Source: Candidatus Calescibacterium sp. (GTDB lineage: Bacteria; Calescibacteriota; Calescibacteriia; Calescibacteriales; Calescibacteriaceae). From it: a stretch of DNA of 64,000 nt. Below the pieces are notes generated by a model that had not been told where the DNA came from, did no database searches, and saw only the letters and a program-made list of their open reading frames with translations. Below, piece after piece: positions 27,318 to 37,162 of the stretch. The stretch covers positions 62,001 through 126,000 of the forward strand of contig JANXBU010000005.1 in assembly GCA_025060505.1 (NCBI GenBank). The letters run 5' to 3'. Numbering within the stretch: position 1 is the first letter of the stretch; every line of letters starts with the position of its first letter. Made by a program: the position numbers and the translations under genes.

Positions 27318-28712
27318 ATGATCGTAACCAGGTTCGCACCTTCACCAACTGGTAGATTTCACATTGGTGTTGCAAGAACCGCACTCTTTTCGTTTCTTTG
27401 GGCGAAAAAGAACAAAGGAAAATTCATTCTCAGAATAGACGATACAGACAAAGAAAGGTCAAAGAAATCCTTTGAAGACGAAATTGAGAAATGCTTGAAA
27501 TTACTCGGAATTGAACCAGATGAAAAATTCAGACAATCTGAAAGATTTGGCAGATACAAAGAAGTCGTTGAATTTCTTCTTGAAAAAGGATACGCGTACA
27601 GATGTTACTGTTCTCCTGATGAACTTGAAAAATACAGAGAAAACGCTCTGAAAGCTGGTCTAAATCCGAAGTATCCAAAAACTTGTAGAAATCTTCAAAC
27701 AAAAAAAGATCTGCCTTATGCTGTTAGATTCAAAGTCCCTGATGACATATTTGAAGTAAAGTTTGACGACATCGTAATGAGAACCATAAAAGTTGAAACC
27801 TCTGAAATAGAAGATTTCGTTCTTATGAGGTCTGATGGAACACCTACATACAATTTAGCATCTGTTGTTGACGATTTTGACTACAAAATAACTGACATCA
27901 TACGAGGAGCTGATCACATATCAAACACACCAAAGCAAATTCTCCTGTTTTCTATACTGGGAAGAGTTCCGAACTTTGCACATCTTCCCTTAATACTACC
28001 GGATGAAGGAGAAGGAAAACTTTCAAAAAGAGAAGACTTTTCAAGCTCAATATATGTCTACGACCTTATTATGAAAGATGGATTTCTCCCAGAAGCGATT
28101 GTAAACCATCTTGCAAGACTCGGATGGGCTTACGGAGATAAAGAAACTTTTTCTATTCAAGAACTTATTGAACTGTTTGACATAACAGAGGTCAACAGCT
28201 CTCCCGCCAGATACAACTTCAAGAAACTATATTGGCTAAACTCACACTGGATAAAAACTTTAACAGATGAAGATATTTTCACAAGACTACGTGACTTTAT
28301 TCCAGATGAAATCAAAAAAACCTTTGATGAGAAAAAATACAGCATTCTCAAAATCATACCACAGATAAAAATAAGGGTAAGAACTATGATTGAGATGAGA
28401 GATATGGTTATACCCATTTTGCGTTTTGATTCATATGATCAAGAAGGTGCAAAGAAGTTTTTCAATCAAACTGGTAAAATGATACTCCTGGATTTCAAAA
28501 GATACATTGAGTCAGGAGATGGTAGATTTGAACCATTCTTGAAGGAAGCATCTGAAAAATATGGAGTCAAGACCGCAGATGTTGCCCAGACCATAAGATT
28601 AGCAATTTACGGAAAACTTGTAAGCCCTCCGCTTTCTGATGTTATAGCTGCAATAGGCAAAGATGAAGCAATAAAGAGAATTGAAATGGCTATCAATAGT
28701 ATCTCAGATTAG
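27318..28712 (+). CDS. gltX: Glutamyl-tRNA synthetase
   Basis: Class I synthetase charging tRNA-Glu (and perhaps tRNA-Gln). The HIGH motif is in FAPSPTGRFHIGVART at the N-terminus, where I see HIG with V in place of H. KLSKR of the KMSKS loop lies near residues 234-238 (GEGKLSKREDF). The zinc/tRNA region YRCYCSPDELEKYRE and RGADHISNTPKQILL are also present. The 464-residue length is standard. It starts at an ATG in an A-rich leader without a Shine-Dalgarno sequence. Confidence 0.96.
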   Translation: MIVTRFAPSPTGRFHIGVARTALFSFLWAKKNKGKFILRIDDTDKERSKKSFEDEIEKCLKLLGIEPDEKFRQSERFGRYKEVVEFLLEKGYAYRCYCSPDELEKYRENALKAGLNPKYPKTCRNLQTKKDLPYAVRFKVPDDIFEVKFDDIVMRTIKVETSEIEDFVLMRSDGTPTYNLASVVDDFDYKITDIIRGADHISNTPKQILLFSILGRVPNFAHLPLILPDEGEGKLSKREDFSSSIYVYDLIMKDGFLPEAIVNHLARLGWAYGDKETFSIQELIELFDITEVNSSPARYNFKKLYWLNSHWIKTLTDEDIFTRLRDFIPDEIKKTFDEKKYSILKIIPQIKIRVRTMIEMRDMVIPILRFDSYDQEGAKKFFNQTGKMILLDFKRYIESGDGRFEPFLKEASEKYGVKTADVAQTIRLAIYGKLVSPPLSDVIAAIGKDEAIKRIEMAINSISD

Positions 28713-28797
28713 CTCCTTACAAATTTTCCGAAATCATAAATTAAATGATCCTATTTTTTTATTTTATTATCTTTTGAAAACTAATTTTGATTCCTTG

Positions 28798-31635
28798 ATG
28801 GGATTTTTTGACAAATTCGTCGCAAAAGTCTTTGGCACCGCAAACCAGAGATACCTAAAAAGAATAAAGCAAAGATACCTTGAAGAAACTTTATCAGCAG
28901 AACGAGAGTTTGACAAACTACCAAATAAAAAGATAAGAGAGATCGCCATTGAGTACATTAAGAAGGTAAGAGAAGACAAAGTTGCTCCCGAGAGCATTTT
29001 GCCTGAGTACTTTGCCTTAGTTCGTGAAGCGGCAAAGAGAACCATAGGAAAAAGACACTTTGATGTACAGATACTCGGTGGCATTGTTCTTTTTGAAGGA
29101 AAGATAGCGGAGATGAAAACCGGTGAGGGAAAAACTCTTGTAGCAACTTTGCCTTTAGCTCTGACTGCGCTTGAAGGAAGGGGGTGCCATCTTGTAACCG
29201 TCAACGACTACCTTGCAAGAAGAGATGCTATGTGGATGGGACCAATTTACAAATTTCTTGGACTTGAAGTTGGAGTTATAAACCATCTTGAAGTCTCGTA
29301 TACAGTAGATTGGCAATTTCCAGATCTATTTCAGAAAGCGATTGAAGATGATGTTAGAGCTTGGCCTGCGGACAATATAATAAACGATCCGCTACCACAG
29401 GAAAAAATAAATATGTCAGCTATCGGAGCCTTTCAGACAACACTAATAAAATCAACAAGAAAACAAGCTTACCTCTGTGATATAACCTATGGAACAAACA
29501 ACGAATTTGCGTTTGATTACTTGCGAGACAACATGAAATACTCCTTGGATGAGATCAATCAGAGAGAGCTTTACTATGCAATAGTTGATGAGGTTGACTC
29601 AATACTGATTGATGAGGCACGAACACCGCTTATAATATCTGGACCAGCTGAAGAAGATGTTTCTCTTTACTACAAAGTCGACAAAGTCGCGCGTGTTCTG
29701 AAACAGGGAGAAGACTTTGATGTGGATGAGAAATCAAAACAGGTTCTACTCAAAGAAAAAGGAATAGAAAAGGCAGAGAGATTTTTGGGAATCTCAAACC
29801 TTTATGACCCAGTTAATGTTGAAATTTTACATCATCTCATTCAATCTCTCAGGGCCCACAGGCTTTTCAGAAGGGATGTCGATTATGTTGTGAAGGACGG
29901 CAAAGTTGTGATAGTAGATGAGTTCACAGGAAGGCTGATGCCAGGAAGAAGATGGTCTGATGGACTCCACCAAGCAATAGAAGCAAAGGAAGGTTTGAAA
30001 ATAGAAGCAGAAACACAGACTCTCGCTTCAATCTCATTTCAGAATTTTTTCAGAATGTACAAGAAGCTCGCAGGCATGACTGGAACTGCTGAAACAGAAG
30101 CTCTTGAATTCAAAGAAATATACAATCTTGATGTTATAGTTATTCCGACTCACAGACCCATGATAAGGGAAGACTATGATGATGTAGTTTATCTTACCGA
30201 GGAGGAAAAATTTGAAGAGGTTATAAAAGAAATTCAGGAAAACTGGGAAAAAGGAAGACCTGTTCTTGTTGGAACAACTTCAATAGAGAAAAGCGAAAAG
30301 CTATCATCAATGCTCAGAGCCAAAGGCATACCTCATCAGGTGCTGAACGCCAAAAACCACGAAAAAGAAGCATACATAATTGCTCAAGCTGGAAGATTGA
30401 AAGCTGTTACAGTTGCTACAAACATGGCTGGAAGAGGTGTTGACATTATACTTGGTGGAAATGCTGAGATGCTCGCAAGACAGAAGGTCGGCTTTGATGC
30501 CACTCCTGAGGAGTTTGAAAAAGCTCTGAAAGAATTCGAGCAAATTTGTTCAGAAGAAAGAAAAAAAGTTGTTGAGCTCGGAGGATTACACGTAATAGGA
30601 ACAGAGAGGCATGAGTCAAGAAGAATCGATAATCAGCTTCGCGGAAGATCTGGGAGGCAGGGGGATCCGGGATCATCAAGATTCTATGTATCTTTGCAAG
30701 ATGATCTTATGAGAATTTTTGGTTCAGACAGAGTTGCCCCACTTATGAAAAGGTTTGGTATGAAAACAGGAGAACCCATTGAACATAGATGGGTTACAAA
30801 AGCCATACAGAACGCTCAAAAAAGAGTTGAAGCTTATAACTTTGAAATAAGAAAACACCTTCTTGAATACGACAATGTTATGAACAAACAGAGAGAAACC
30901 GTTTATTCTCTCCGTAGGAAGGTTCTTTCAAGAGAAAACACAAGAGAGATAGTTTTTAATTTTATTGAAGATGTAATAAGTCATCTCACAGAAAAATATA
31001 TGCCAAAAAAAGGAGAACCAGATCTTGATGGATTTGAAAAAGAGTTTTTCAGCATATTTGGCTTCAAACCAGAAAACATAGAAGAAAATCTAACAGAACT
31101 CGTTAAAGAAAAATATGAAAAAAGGTTTTCCGGATTGAATGATGATATTGTTCGCAGAGTTGAGCAGTTTATAATTTTGAACACCCTAGATACTATGTGG
31201 AGAAGACATCTGTATGCTATGGATCAGCTCAGAGAATCTGTTAGTATGAGAGGGTACGGACACCTTGATCCACTTGTAGAATACAAAAAGGAAGGTTTCT
31301 CTCTGTTTTTAGATATGATAACAAAGTTCAAGATATCCACTATTTCAAAGCTCTTTATGATGAAGGTTGAGAGAGGAGAAGAGGAAGAAAAAGAGATTTC
31401 AGAAGCTATGACAAACCTTTCAAGGAGAGCCCAGCGCATATCTCCTTATGCTTCTGTTGGAGGTTATCAAATTGCATCCGGAGGATCTGCAATACAAAGA
31501 ACTCCAACAATTGCAGGAACACAAACTACAGGAACCCAGAGGACATCTATTCAAAATAGAAAGGTTGGAAGAAACGATCTTTGCCCGTGCGGAAGCGGGA
31601 AAAAATACAAAAAATGCTGTGGAAGAGCTAACTGA
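28798..31635 (+). CDS. secA: Preprotein translocase ATPase SecA
   Basis: Motor that pushes unfolded preproteins through SecYEG. The frame is open back into gltX, but the family start MGFFDKFVAKVFG fixes the ATG at 28798 (945 residues). Walker A MKTGEGKT is at 106-113, the DEAD-region DEVDSILIDEARTPLI near 262-275, then GTERHESRRIDNQLRGRSGRQGDPGSSRFY (seen in pieces), and a C-terminal zinc tail CPCGSGKKYKKCCG. Between GVI (near 160) and YLCDITYGTNNEF (near 224) there are about 63 residues where the E. coli protein has about 15, an insertion of roughly 45 in the first nucleotide-binding domain. Confidence 0.96.
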   Translation: MGFFDKFVAKVFGTANQRYLKRIKQRYLEETLSAEREFDKLPNKKIREIAIEYIKKVREDKVAPESILPEYFALVREAAKRTIGKRHFDVQILGGIVLFEGKIAEMKTGEGKTLVATLPLALTALEGRGCHLVTVNDYLARRDAMWMGPIYKFLGLEVGVINHLEVSYTVDWQFPDLFQKAIEDDVRAWPADNIINDPLPQEKINMSAIGAFQTTLIKSTRKQAYLCDITYGTNNEFAFDYLRDNMKYSLDEINQRELYYAIVDEVDSILIDEARTPLIISGPAEEDVSLYYKVDKVARVLKQGEDFDVDEKSKQVLLKEKGIEKAERFLGISNLYDPVNVEILHHLIQSLRAHRLFRRDVDYVVKDGKVVIVDEFTGRLMPGRRWSDGLHQAIEAKEGLKIEAETQTLASISFQNFFRMYKKLAGMTGTAETEALEFKEIYNLDVIVIPTHRPMIREDYDDVVYLTEEEKFEEVIKEIQENWEKGRPVLVGTTSIEKSEKLSSMLRAKGIPHQVLNAKNHEKEAYIIAQAGRLKAVTVATNMAGRGVDIILGGNAEMLARQKVGFDATPEEFEKALKEFEQICSEERKKVVELGGLHVIGTERHESRRIDNQLRGRSGRQGDPGSSRFYVSLQDDLMRIFGSDRVAPLMKRFGMKTGEPIEHRWVTKAIQNAQKRVEAYNFEIRKHLLEYDNVMNKQRETVYSLRRKVLSRENTREIVFNFIEDVISHLTEKYMPKKGEPDLDGFEKEFFSIFGFKPENIEENLTELVKEKYEKRFSGLNDDIVRRVEQFIILNTLDTMWRRHLYAMDQLRESVSMRGYGHLDPLVEYKKEGFSLFLDMITKFKISTISKLFMMKVERGEEEEKEISEAMTNLSRRAQRISPYASVGGYQIASGGSAIQRTPTIAGTQTTGTQRTSIQNRKVGRNDLCPCGSGKKYKKCCGRAN

Positions 31636-31698
31636 TTGAAATTCAAGAAATTACAGCAAATATAATCAAAGAAACAAAAATATATTAACACAAAGATT

Positions 31699-33024
31699 AT
31701 GAAAACGGGAGAACAAAAAGGAAAATCTAGAAAGAAGACGCAGAAGAAAACCGAAGAACTTCTCAAGTTTTCAGAGAAGGAGAGCGAACAACAGGAACAG
31801 GTTAAAGAAAAAACCGAAGAAAAAAGCCTGAAGGCTGAGGAAATCAAAGAAGAAGTCAAGGAAAAAGTATTTGAAGAAGAAGTCAAAGAAAAAGCAAAAG
31901 AGAAAATAGAACAAGAGCAAAGGGAAGAGGTCAAAATTCAAGTATCCACTGTAGAGAAGAAAAGGGAAGAAAAAAAACCGCTTCTGGTTATAACCGGTGC
32001 TTGTGGTTTTATAGGCTCTTACGCTGTTGAAATTGCAAAGGAAGAGGGCTGGAGAGTTAGAGCTTGCGATCTGCCTTCTGCTTTTCGAGGTTCAGATGAG
32101 TTCGGTAGAGCAAGGTATCCAGAACTTGTAAAAAAATTAGCAGATGAGGTCGCTGAGGTTGATATAACCAAACCCGAAACTCTCGGAGGAGTTTTTGATG
32201 ATGCAGACTATATTTTCCATATAGCTGCAATACTGAAGTACGATGTTCCTTGGGAACTTCTGTACAATGTTAACGTCAATGGCACAAAAAATGTTTTTGA
32301 GGAAATTCTAAGGAGTAAAAATTCTTCTCTCAAAAAAATTGTCGTCTGGAGCACAAACGGTATATATGGTGTTCCAAAAGACGGTGAAGTAATAATGGAT
32401 GAAAAATCACCGGTTAGGCCTGTAACAAAATATGCATTGTCAAAATTTCTCGAAGAAAAAACAGCAATGATCTACCACAAAAAGTATGGAATACCCGTGA
32501 CAATTATAAAGCCAACTGCTGTGTATGGTAAGCGCGAATCATATATGTTCTTCAAATACCTAAAAACAATAAGAGATTCAAAGGTAGTACTTATATTTTC
32601 TAATTTCGATTTCTACTTTCCAAGCATTCATGCAGCCGATGTTGTTCGCGCAGCAATTCATCTCTCTAAAATCAAAAATACAGACGGAGAAGACTACATA
32701 GTTGATGATGACAGTAAAAACACAGTAATAGATGTCATGAGATTTTTGGCTGAAACTTTTGACAAACCCTTCTACATCCTACCACCAGTACCAATACCAA
32801 TCGCGAGAATTGGGCTTATTTCTGTATCATATTTAATGAAATTTTTATCAGACAAATTCAGAATTAAGAAACCACTTGAAGAGGAGTTCTCTCTGATGTT
32901 CGGATACAGTATGAGATATTCAAACCAGAAACTTAAATCAACAGGATTTCGGCTAAAATATCCGAGATTTCAAGATGGAATGAGAGAAACAATAAAATGG
33001 TATCAGGAGGAAGGACTGCTATGA
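31699..33024 (+). CDS. NAD-dependent epimerase/dehydratase with charged N-terminal extension
   Basis: An extended SDR begins at about residue 95: LLVITGACGFIGSYAVEIAK (GxxGxxG loop), then YIFHIAAILKYDVPW, a catalytic SNGIYGVPK region, and YALSKFLEE for Tyr and Lys. The pattern around NVNGTKNVFEEIL and IIKPTAVYG is like 3-beta-hydroxysteroid dehydrogenase/flavonoid-reductase relatives, and the substrate is unknown. The first 93 residues are almost only Lys, Glu, Gln and a few hydrophobics, predicted as a charged single helix or coiled coil, which is not part of the family. The stop overlaps the next ATG (ATGA at 33021). Confidence 0.85.
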   Translation: MKTGEQKGKSRKKTQKKTEELLKFSEKESEQQEQVKEKTEEKSLKAEEIKEEVKEKVFEEEVKEKAKEKIEQEQREEVKIQVSTVEKKREEKKPLLVITGACGFIGSYAVEIAKEEGWRVRACDLPSAFRGSDEFGRARYPELVKKLADEVAEVDITKPETLGGVFDDADYIFHIAAILKYDVPWELLYNVNVNGTKNVFEEILRSKNSSLKKIVVWSTNGIYGVPKDGEVIMDEKSPVRPVTKYALSKFLEEKTAMIYHKKYGIPVTIIKPTAVYGKRESYMFFKYLKTIRDSKVVLIFSNFDFYFPSIHAADVVRAAIHLSKIKNTDGEDYIVDDDSKNTVIDVMRFLAETFDKPFYILPPVPIPIARIGLISVSYLMKFLSDKFRIKKPLEEEFSLMFGYSMRYSNQKLKSTGFRLKYPRFQDGMRETIKWYQEEGLL

Positions 33025-33551
33025 GCGCGGAGATGACTTTTTTTGATCTTTTAAAGGTTCCAGAGTTCATACTGGAATCGCTAATGGTTTCCGGCAAAAC
33101 ACCAGATATACAAAAACTAATTGGATGGGAGTTCAGGGGACACAATGTTGGAATAATACCAAAAATGGGAAGAATACTTAAATTCAAGAAGGGATTCAGA
33201 AGATCCGGAGACGAAGTACACGGATACAATGTTCTTATAAAGCAAAATTCACCCGAAGAACCGTGGATAGCTCTACCATCTGAGATAAACCCAAAAAGAC
33301 ATGGATTTTACAAAGTTTATCCAGCAAAATTCTCTCCGAAATACAACCACTATCCACATGCCCTTATGCTTGACTATGGTAAGGGAGGAAACCCTATATA
33401 TGATCCATCACAGTTTCTGCGCGATTACCTTGTGAAACCCTTCGAAGATAACGATGACTTATATCTTGGGAAGGCTTACGTCGAGTTATTTGGAAAGCTG
33501 ATACCAGTTGGATACTTTGTTATAGAAAGGTATAACAAAGCTGAAATTTGA
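33021..33551 (+). CDS. Hypothetical protein coupled to the epimerase
   Basis: Not recognised. The 176 residues start MSAEMTFFDLLKVPEFILES and are soluble, with an aromatic-rich middle (PKRHGFYKVYPAKFSPKYNH, then YPHALMLDYGKGGNPIYDPS). The ATG is chosen because it overlaps the epimerase TGA as ATGA at 33021, indicating translational coupling, so the two probably act together. The many Tyr, Trp and Pro residues suggest a beta-rich binding fold, but no catalytic motif is evident. Confidence 0.7.
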   Translation: MSAEMTFFDLLKVPEFILESLMVSGKTPDIQKLIGWEFRGHNVGIIPKMGRILKFKKGFRRSGDEVHGYNVLIKQNSPEEPWIALPSEINPKRHGFYKVYPAKFSPKYNHYPHALMLDYGKGGNPIYDPSQFLRDYLVKPFEDNDDLYLGKAYVELFGKLIPVGYFVIERYNKAEI

Positions 33552-33710
33552 TAATTGCTTCCCTGAATAAGCGATTTGCTTGACTCATATGCTGGTTTCA
33601 AAAACCATTCTCTCGCAGATAGCAAAAGGCAGAAATTGAACTCGAGAAACATTCAGAAATCTCTTATAAATGTAATACAAGTCATAATTGTTTTTGTTAT
33701 TCTTCTAGTT

Positions 33711-34145
33711 TCATTTTCTTTTCAGTTCTCTACAGAGCTTTGCCATATATATAGCGTTTTCGGCAAAATCATAGCCCTTGTTTCCAAATTTTCCACCTGC
33801 TCTATCTATTGCCTGATTAATGTTTTCAACAGTTAGTACTCCAAATATCACAGGTTTTTCTTTCTGAAGCGATACATCTACTATACCCTTGACGACACCG
33901 TCAACAACAGCTTCAAAGTGGTATGTTTCTCCCCTTATTATGCAACCAAGAGCAAGAATTGAGTCAAATCTATCTGCAATAATTTTGGCCACCACAGGAA
34001 TCTCAAAGGCTCCCGGAACCTCAAATGTCTCATATTCTACAGATCTCTCCTCAAATTTTTTCTTTGCACCTTCATACAAAAGCTTTGTTACAAATTCATT
34101 GAAAGTCGAAAGCACGACTCCTATCTTTATGTTCTCCTCATACAT
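33711..34145 (-). CDS. ribH: 6,7-dimethyl-8-ribityllumazine synthase
   Basis: Penultimate enzyme of riboflavin synthesis, usually assembled into pentamers or 60-mer capsids. The 144 residues contain VLSTFNEFVTKLLYEGAKKK, EVPGAFEIPVVAK, GCIIRGETYHFEAV with catalytic His76, and GVLTVENINQAIDRAGGKFG, NKGYDFAENA. No other riboflavin gene is adjacent. The ATG at 34145 lacks a ribosome site. It lies 45 bases downstream of nothing on its own strand and directly after the glycosyltransferase's upstream region only in map order: the glycosyltransferase gene follows it by 45 bases on the same strand. Confidence 0.95.
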   Translation of the reverse strand: MYEENIKIGVVLSTFNEFVTKLLYEGAKKKFEERSVEYETFEVPGAFEIPVVAKIIADRFDSILALGCIIRGETYHFEAVVDGVVKGIVDVSLQKEKPVIFGVLTVENINQAIDRAGGKFGNKGYDFAENAIYMAKLCRELKRK

Positions 34146-34190
34146 ATTCTCAATAATCGTATCAAAAAAATAATAATTAAACCTCTTTAA

Positions 34191-37145
34191 CTAAACATAA
34201 AGATAATCTATTTCTTGCAATAAATCTCTGAATAAAAAAGCACAAAGCCCCTGAATATACCTTTCAAAAAGTTCCATATTTGGACTCAAAATAAGGTTTA
34301 TCTTCATTATGTTCATATATGTTCTTAAATCAACTTTTTGGCCTGGTTTTGGAATATCTATTGAAGCAAGTTCTTCAAAAACATTTTCTCTGCTCCTCTC
34401 AAGTTCATACGGTATTTTCGCATTCTTCCCCATTCTCCCATCAAAAAAATCAAAGATGCCATGAATCACAGCTCTGGCACTCTTATCAAAACTCAAGCTC
34501 AAAACAGTAAAGTATATTGCTCTTAACTTATCCAAAACCTCAAAAAAAGCTCCTTTCTTAAATTTTCCATTCAAAACCTGTTCCGAAAAGAAAAATAGAA
34601 TGTTCCTGGTGAAATAGTATAGGTTTATTGGCTTCTCCAATATACCATAGTTCCCTCTTACCTTGTGATATATGAATGTATAGGGCGTATATATTGGATA
34701 TATTCTATTGACCTTCAATCTCTCAAAAAAATCATTATCTTCAAAGTAAAGGAAAAAATCCTCTCTCAACATCCCAACTCTATCAAAAACCTCTGAGCGT
34801 AAAAATATGTTTGCTCCGGAAAGAAAGTTTGCTCTGAATAAACCGTAATCTTTTTCTTCAAATGGTTGCTCTGATGCTCTGACTCCGTCGTACTGAGCAT
34901 AATTCGTCCCGTATATCTTGATCTTACAGGTTGCAACTGGAACATCTGTATAAAGCACAGTTTTCAGGAGCTCAAATGTTGTATCTTCAACTACTACAGT
35001 ATCTGGATTCAGAAGCCATATATATTCAGTTCTCAACACTTCCCTTGCATACCTTATACCTATGTTGCATCCTGCAGCAAAGCCTTCATTTTGTGTCCTT
35101 ATGATGTGAAAGTTATCTCCGAAAATCTTTTTTATCTCCCTAACTCTTTCATACTCATCTTCACTCTCGGAATTATCAACCACAACCATATTGATTTTTG
35201 GATATCTAGACTTCAGAACAGACTCAGCAAGTTCTCTTAAATCCTCAGAAGAGTTATAGTTCACCGTAACAATGCATATCTCTGGCTTTGAACTGAGAAC
35301 CTTTGCTCTGCTCACGAAAAATTCTTTGGTTTTCTTAGTTCCAGAAAAATCAAAAAGGAACCTAAACCTCGTTAGCTTCATATGTTCGTAAGGATAAAAA
35401 TGGAATACTGAATTAGTAAAAAGCTTTTCCGGAAGCGGAACGTTACCGTATCCGTATTTATCAGATAATTTCTTAGCAAAGTTTATTATAGATAATTCAT
35501 TTATCTTCCACGAATCTATGTTTGATTTGAATGAAACTCCCCAAACATGCCTTACAAAAACAGAAGGAACAACTTTCATTTTCATACCCATCTCCGAAAG
35601 CCTCAAGCAAAAATCAAAGTCATCCATCCCAAGAATAAGTTTCTCATCAAAGTATCCCAATTTCTCAAGCACATCCTTTTTGGTCGCTATACAAAAGCCA
35701 GAAAGAAGCTTCTGATCTTCCTCTACCCCATCAAAAAAGTATCTCATCCATACAGGAGTATATTCCCAATTTAAACTTGAGTAGATTCCAACATTATTAC
35801 CAGACATAGCCTTATCAGATACAGGACCAACAGCTCCAACATCTTCTTTTTTCAGTGTTTCATAAAAAACCTCAAGCCAATCTGGTGTTAGAATCACAGT
35901 ATCTGGATTCAAAAAGACTACATACTTATTCCTACTTGCTCTTGCTCCCACATTAGCAGCTTTCGCATAAAAAATATTTTCTTTGTTGAAAATACACTTT
36001 ACAAACTTAGAGCTTGTTTCAAATCTTTTGAGTATATCCTGAGTTTTATCTTCCGATGCATTATCTACAACTATAATCTCATCACCTTCCTTCAAAGTTT
36101 TCAGAACACTTTCCAGACACTCCTGAATAGTATGCTGATTGTTGTATGTGACTATTACTACTGAAAATGGCTCTCTTGTTTTTCTAGAATTGATGTATAA
36201 TAAATATGAAGCATCCTTACGAATTTTTTCAGCAAAACTCAAGATTATACTGTTCAATCTCTCAAGGAGATCTTTACGATTATTTTTGATAAGCATATCT
36301 CTTATGAGAAAGGCGTTAAGGATTACCTTTTCAATAGCTTGAGCTCTTTCTCTTTTTGAAAATTTAACATTCAAATACTCCAAAAACTCCTCTGAGAGAA
36401 ATATCAGTTTTTCCTTAATTCCTATAATAGCTTTTTCCAAACTAAGCTGTTCATTCTCGTCAATTCTAAAGCCAAACAAATTTTTACTTGAGAGAAATAT
36501 TTTTCCTCCTTTTCTTAAAACAGACATCCACAAAAACCAATGAAAGTTCACCGTAAAATCAAATTCACGAAATTTAAGACCATTGAGATCAATTTTTTTC
36601 TTTTTTATAAAAGGAAAAGCAACACATAGGTTTAAAGAACAAATAAGAGATTCTCTTATAAAATCCTGACCGTCCATAACAGTATCATTAAATAACCTGA
36701 AATACTCTAAATAGTAACTTCCCCAAAAACCAGGGTATTGTACAATTGGATTCAACTTTCTATCAATAAAAATAGTTCTTGAACATACCACATCAACTTC
36801 TGGAAAATCTAAGAAAGCTTTCTCAGAGGTTTCTATAGCTTGCGGGAAAAATATATCATCATCTCCCATAAGTCTTATGACGTCTCCCTCCAGTATACTC
36901 AGAAGTTTCCTGTAGCTCTGGAAAGCTCCAAGATTAACTTCATTCCTCAAATACTTTATGAATGGAAAATCTTTCTGAAACTCCAGAACCACCTTATAGT
37001 TTTCATCGGTCTTAGGATTATCATCTAAAACAATCACCTCATCTGGCAATCTTGTTTGAGAAGCTATTGAATACAGAGCTTGTCTCAAATACTTAGGACG
37101 ATTATACGTCGGTATACCGACAGATATTTTCAACCTCCTGCTCAT
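34191..37145 (-). CDS. Glycosyltransferase with three GT2-type domains
   Basis: A 984-residue cytoplasmic enzyme with three family-2-like domains in a row. The first (about residues 5-260) has VGIPTYNRPKYLRQAL and RLMGDDDIFF. The second (about 325-560) has VVIVTYNNQHTIQECLESVL, VVDNASEDKTQD and FLNPDTVILTPDW. The third (about 620-860) has IVTVNYNSSEDLRELAESVL, NEGFAAGCNIGIRYA and LLNPDTVVVEDT. Domains two and three resemble rhamnosyltransferase-type GT2. Such enzymes add several sugars in sequence to a surface polysaccharide or glycoprotein. It is followed on the minus strand by ribH and preceded by methyltransferase genes at 37163 and 39061. Confidence 0.9.
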   Translation of the reverse strand: MSRRLKISVGIPTYNRPKYLRQALYSIASQTRLPDEVIVLDDNPKTDENYKVVLEFQKDFPFIKYLRNEVNLGAFQSYRKLLSILEGDVIRLMGDDDIFFPQAIETSEKAFLDFPEVDVVCSRTIFIDRKLNPIVQYPGFWGSYYLEYFRLFNDTVMDGQDFIRESLICSLNLCVAFPFIKKKKIDLNGLKFREFDFTVNFHWFLWMSVLRKGGKIFLSSKNLFGFRIDENEQLSLEKAIIGIKEKLIFLSEEFLEYLNVKFSKRERAQAIEKVILNAFLIRDMLIKNNRKDLLERLNSIILSFAEKIRKDASYLLYINSRKTREPFSVVIVTYNNQHTIQECLESVLKTLKEGDEIIVVDNASEDKTQDILKRFETSSKFVKCIFNKENIFYAKAANVGARASRNKYVVFLNPDTVILTPDWLEVFYETLKKEDVGAVGPVSDKAMSGNNVGIYSSLNWEYTPVWMRYFFDGVEEDQKLLSGFCIATKKDVLEKLGYFDEKLILGMDDFDFCLRLSEMGMKMKVVPSVFVRHVWGVSFKSNIDSWKINELSIINFAKKLSDKYGYGNVPLPEKLFTNSVFHFYPYEHMKLTRFRFLFDFSGTKKTKEFFVSRAKVLSSKPEICIVTVNYNSSEDLRELAESVLKSRYPKINMVVVDNSESEDEYERVREIKKIFGDNFHIIRTQNEGFAAGCNIGIRYAREVLRTEYIWLLNPDTVVVEDTTFELLKTVLYTDVPVATCKIKIYGTNYAQYDGVRASEQPFEEKDYGLFRANFLSGANIFLRSEVFDRVGMLREDFFLYFEDNDFFERLKVNRIYPIYTPYTFIYHKVRGNYGILEKPINLYYFTRNILFFFSEQVLNGKFKKGAFFEVLDKLRAIYFTVLSLSFDKSARAVIHGIFDFFDGRMGKNAKIPYELERSRENVFEELASIDIPKPGQKVDLRTYMNIMKINLILSPNMELFERYIQGLCAFLFRDLLQEIDYLYV

Positions 37146-37162
37146 CCTAAAACCTCAACAAA

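Noticed and set aside
29000-31000. Antisense frames within secA
   Set aside because: Codon bias and conserved SecA motifs show the plus frame is real.
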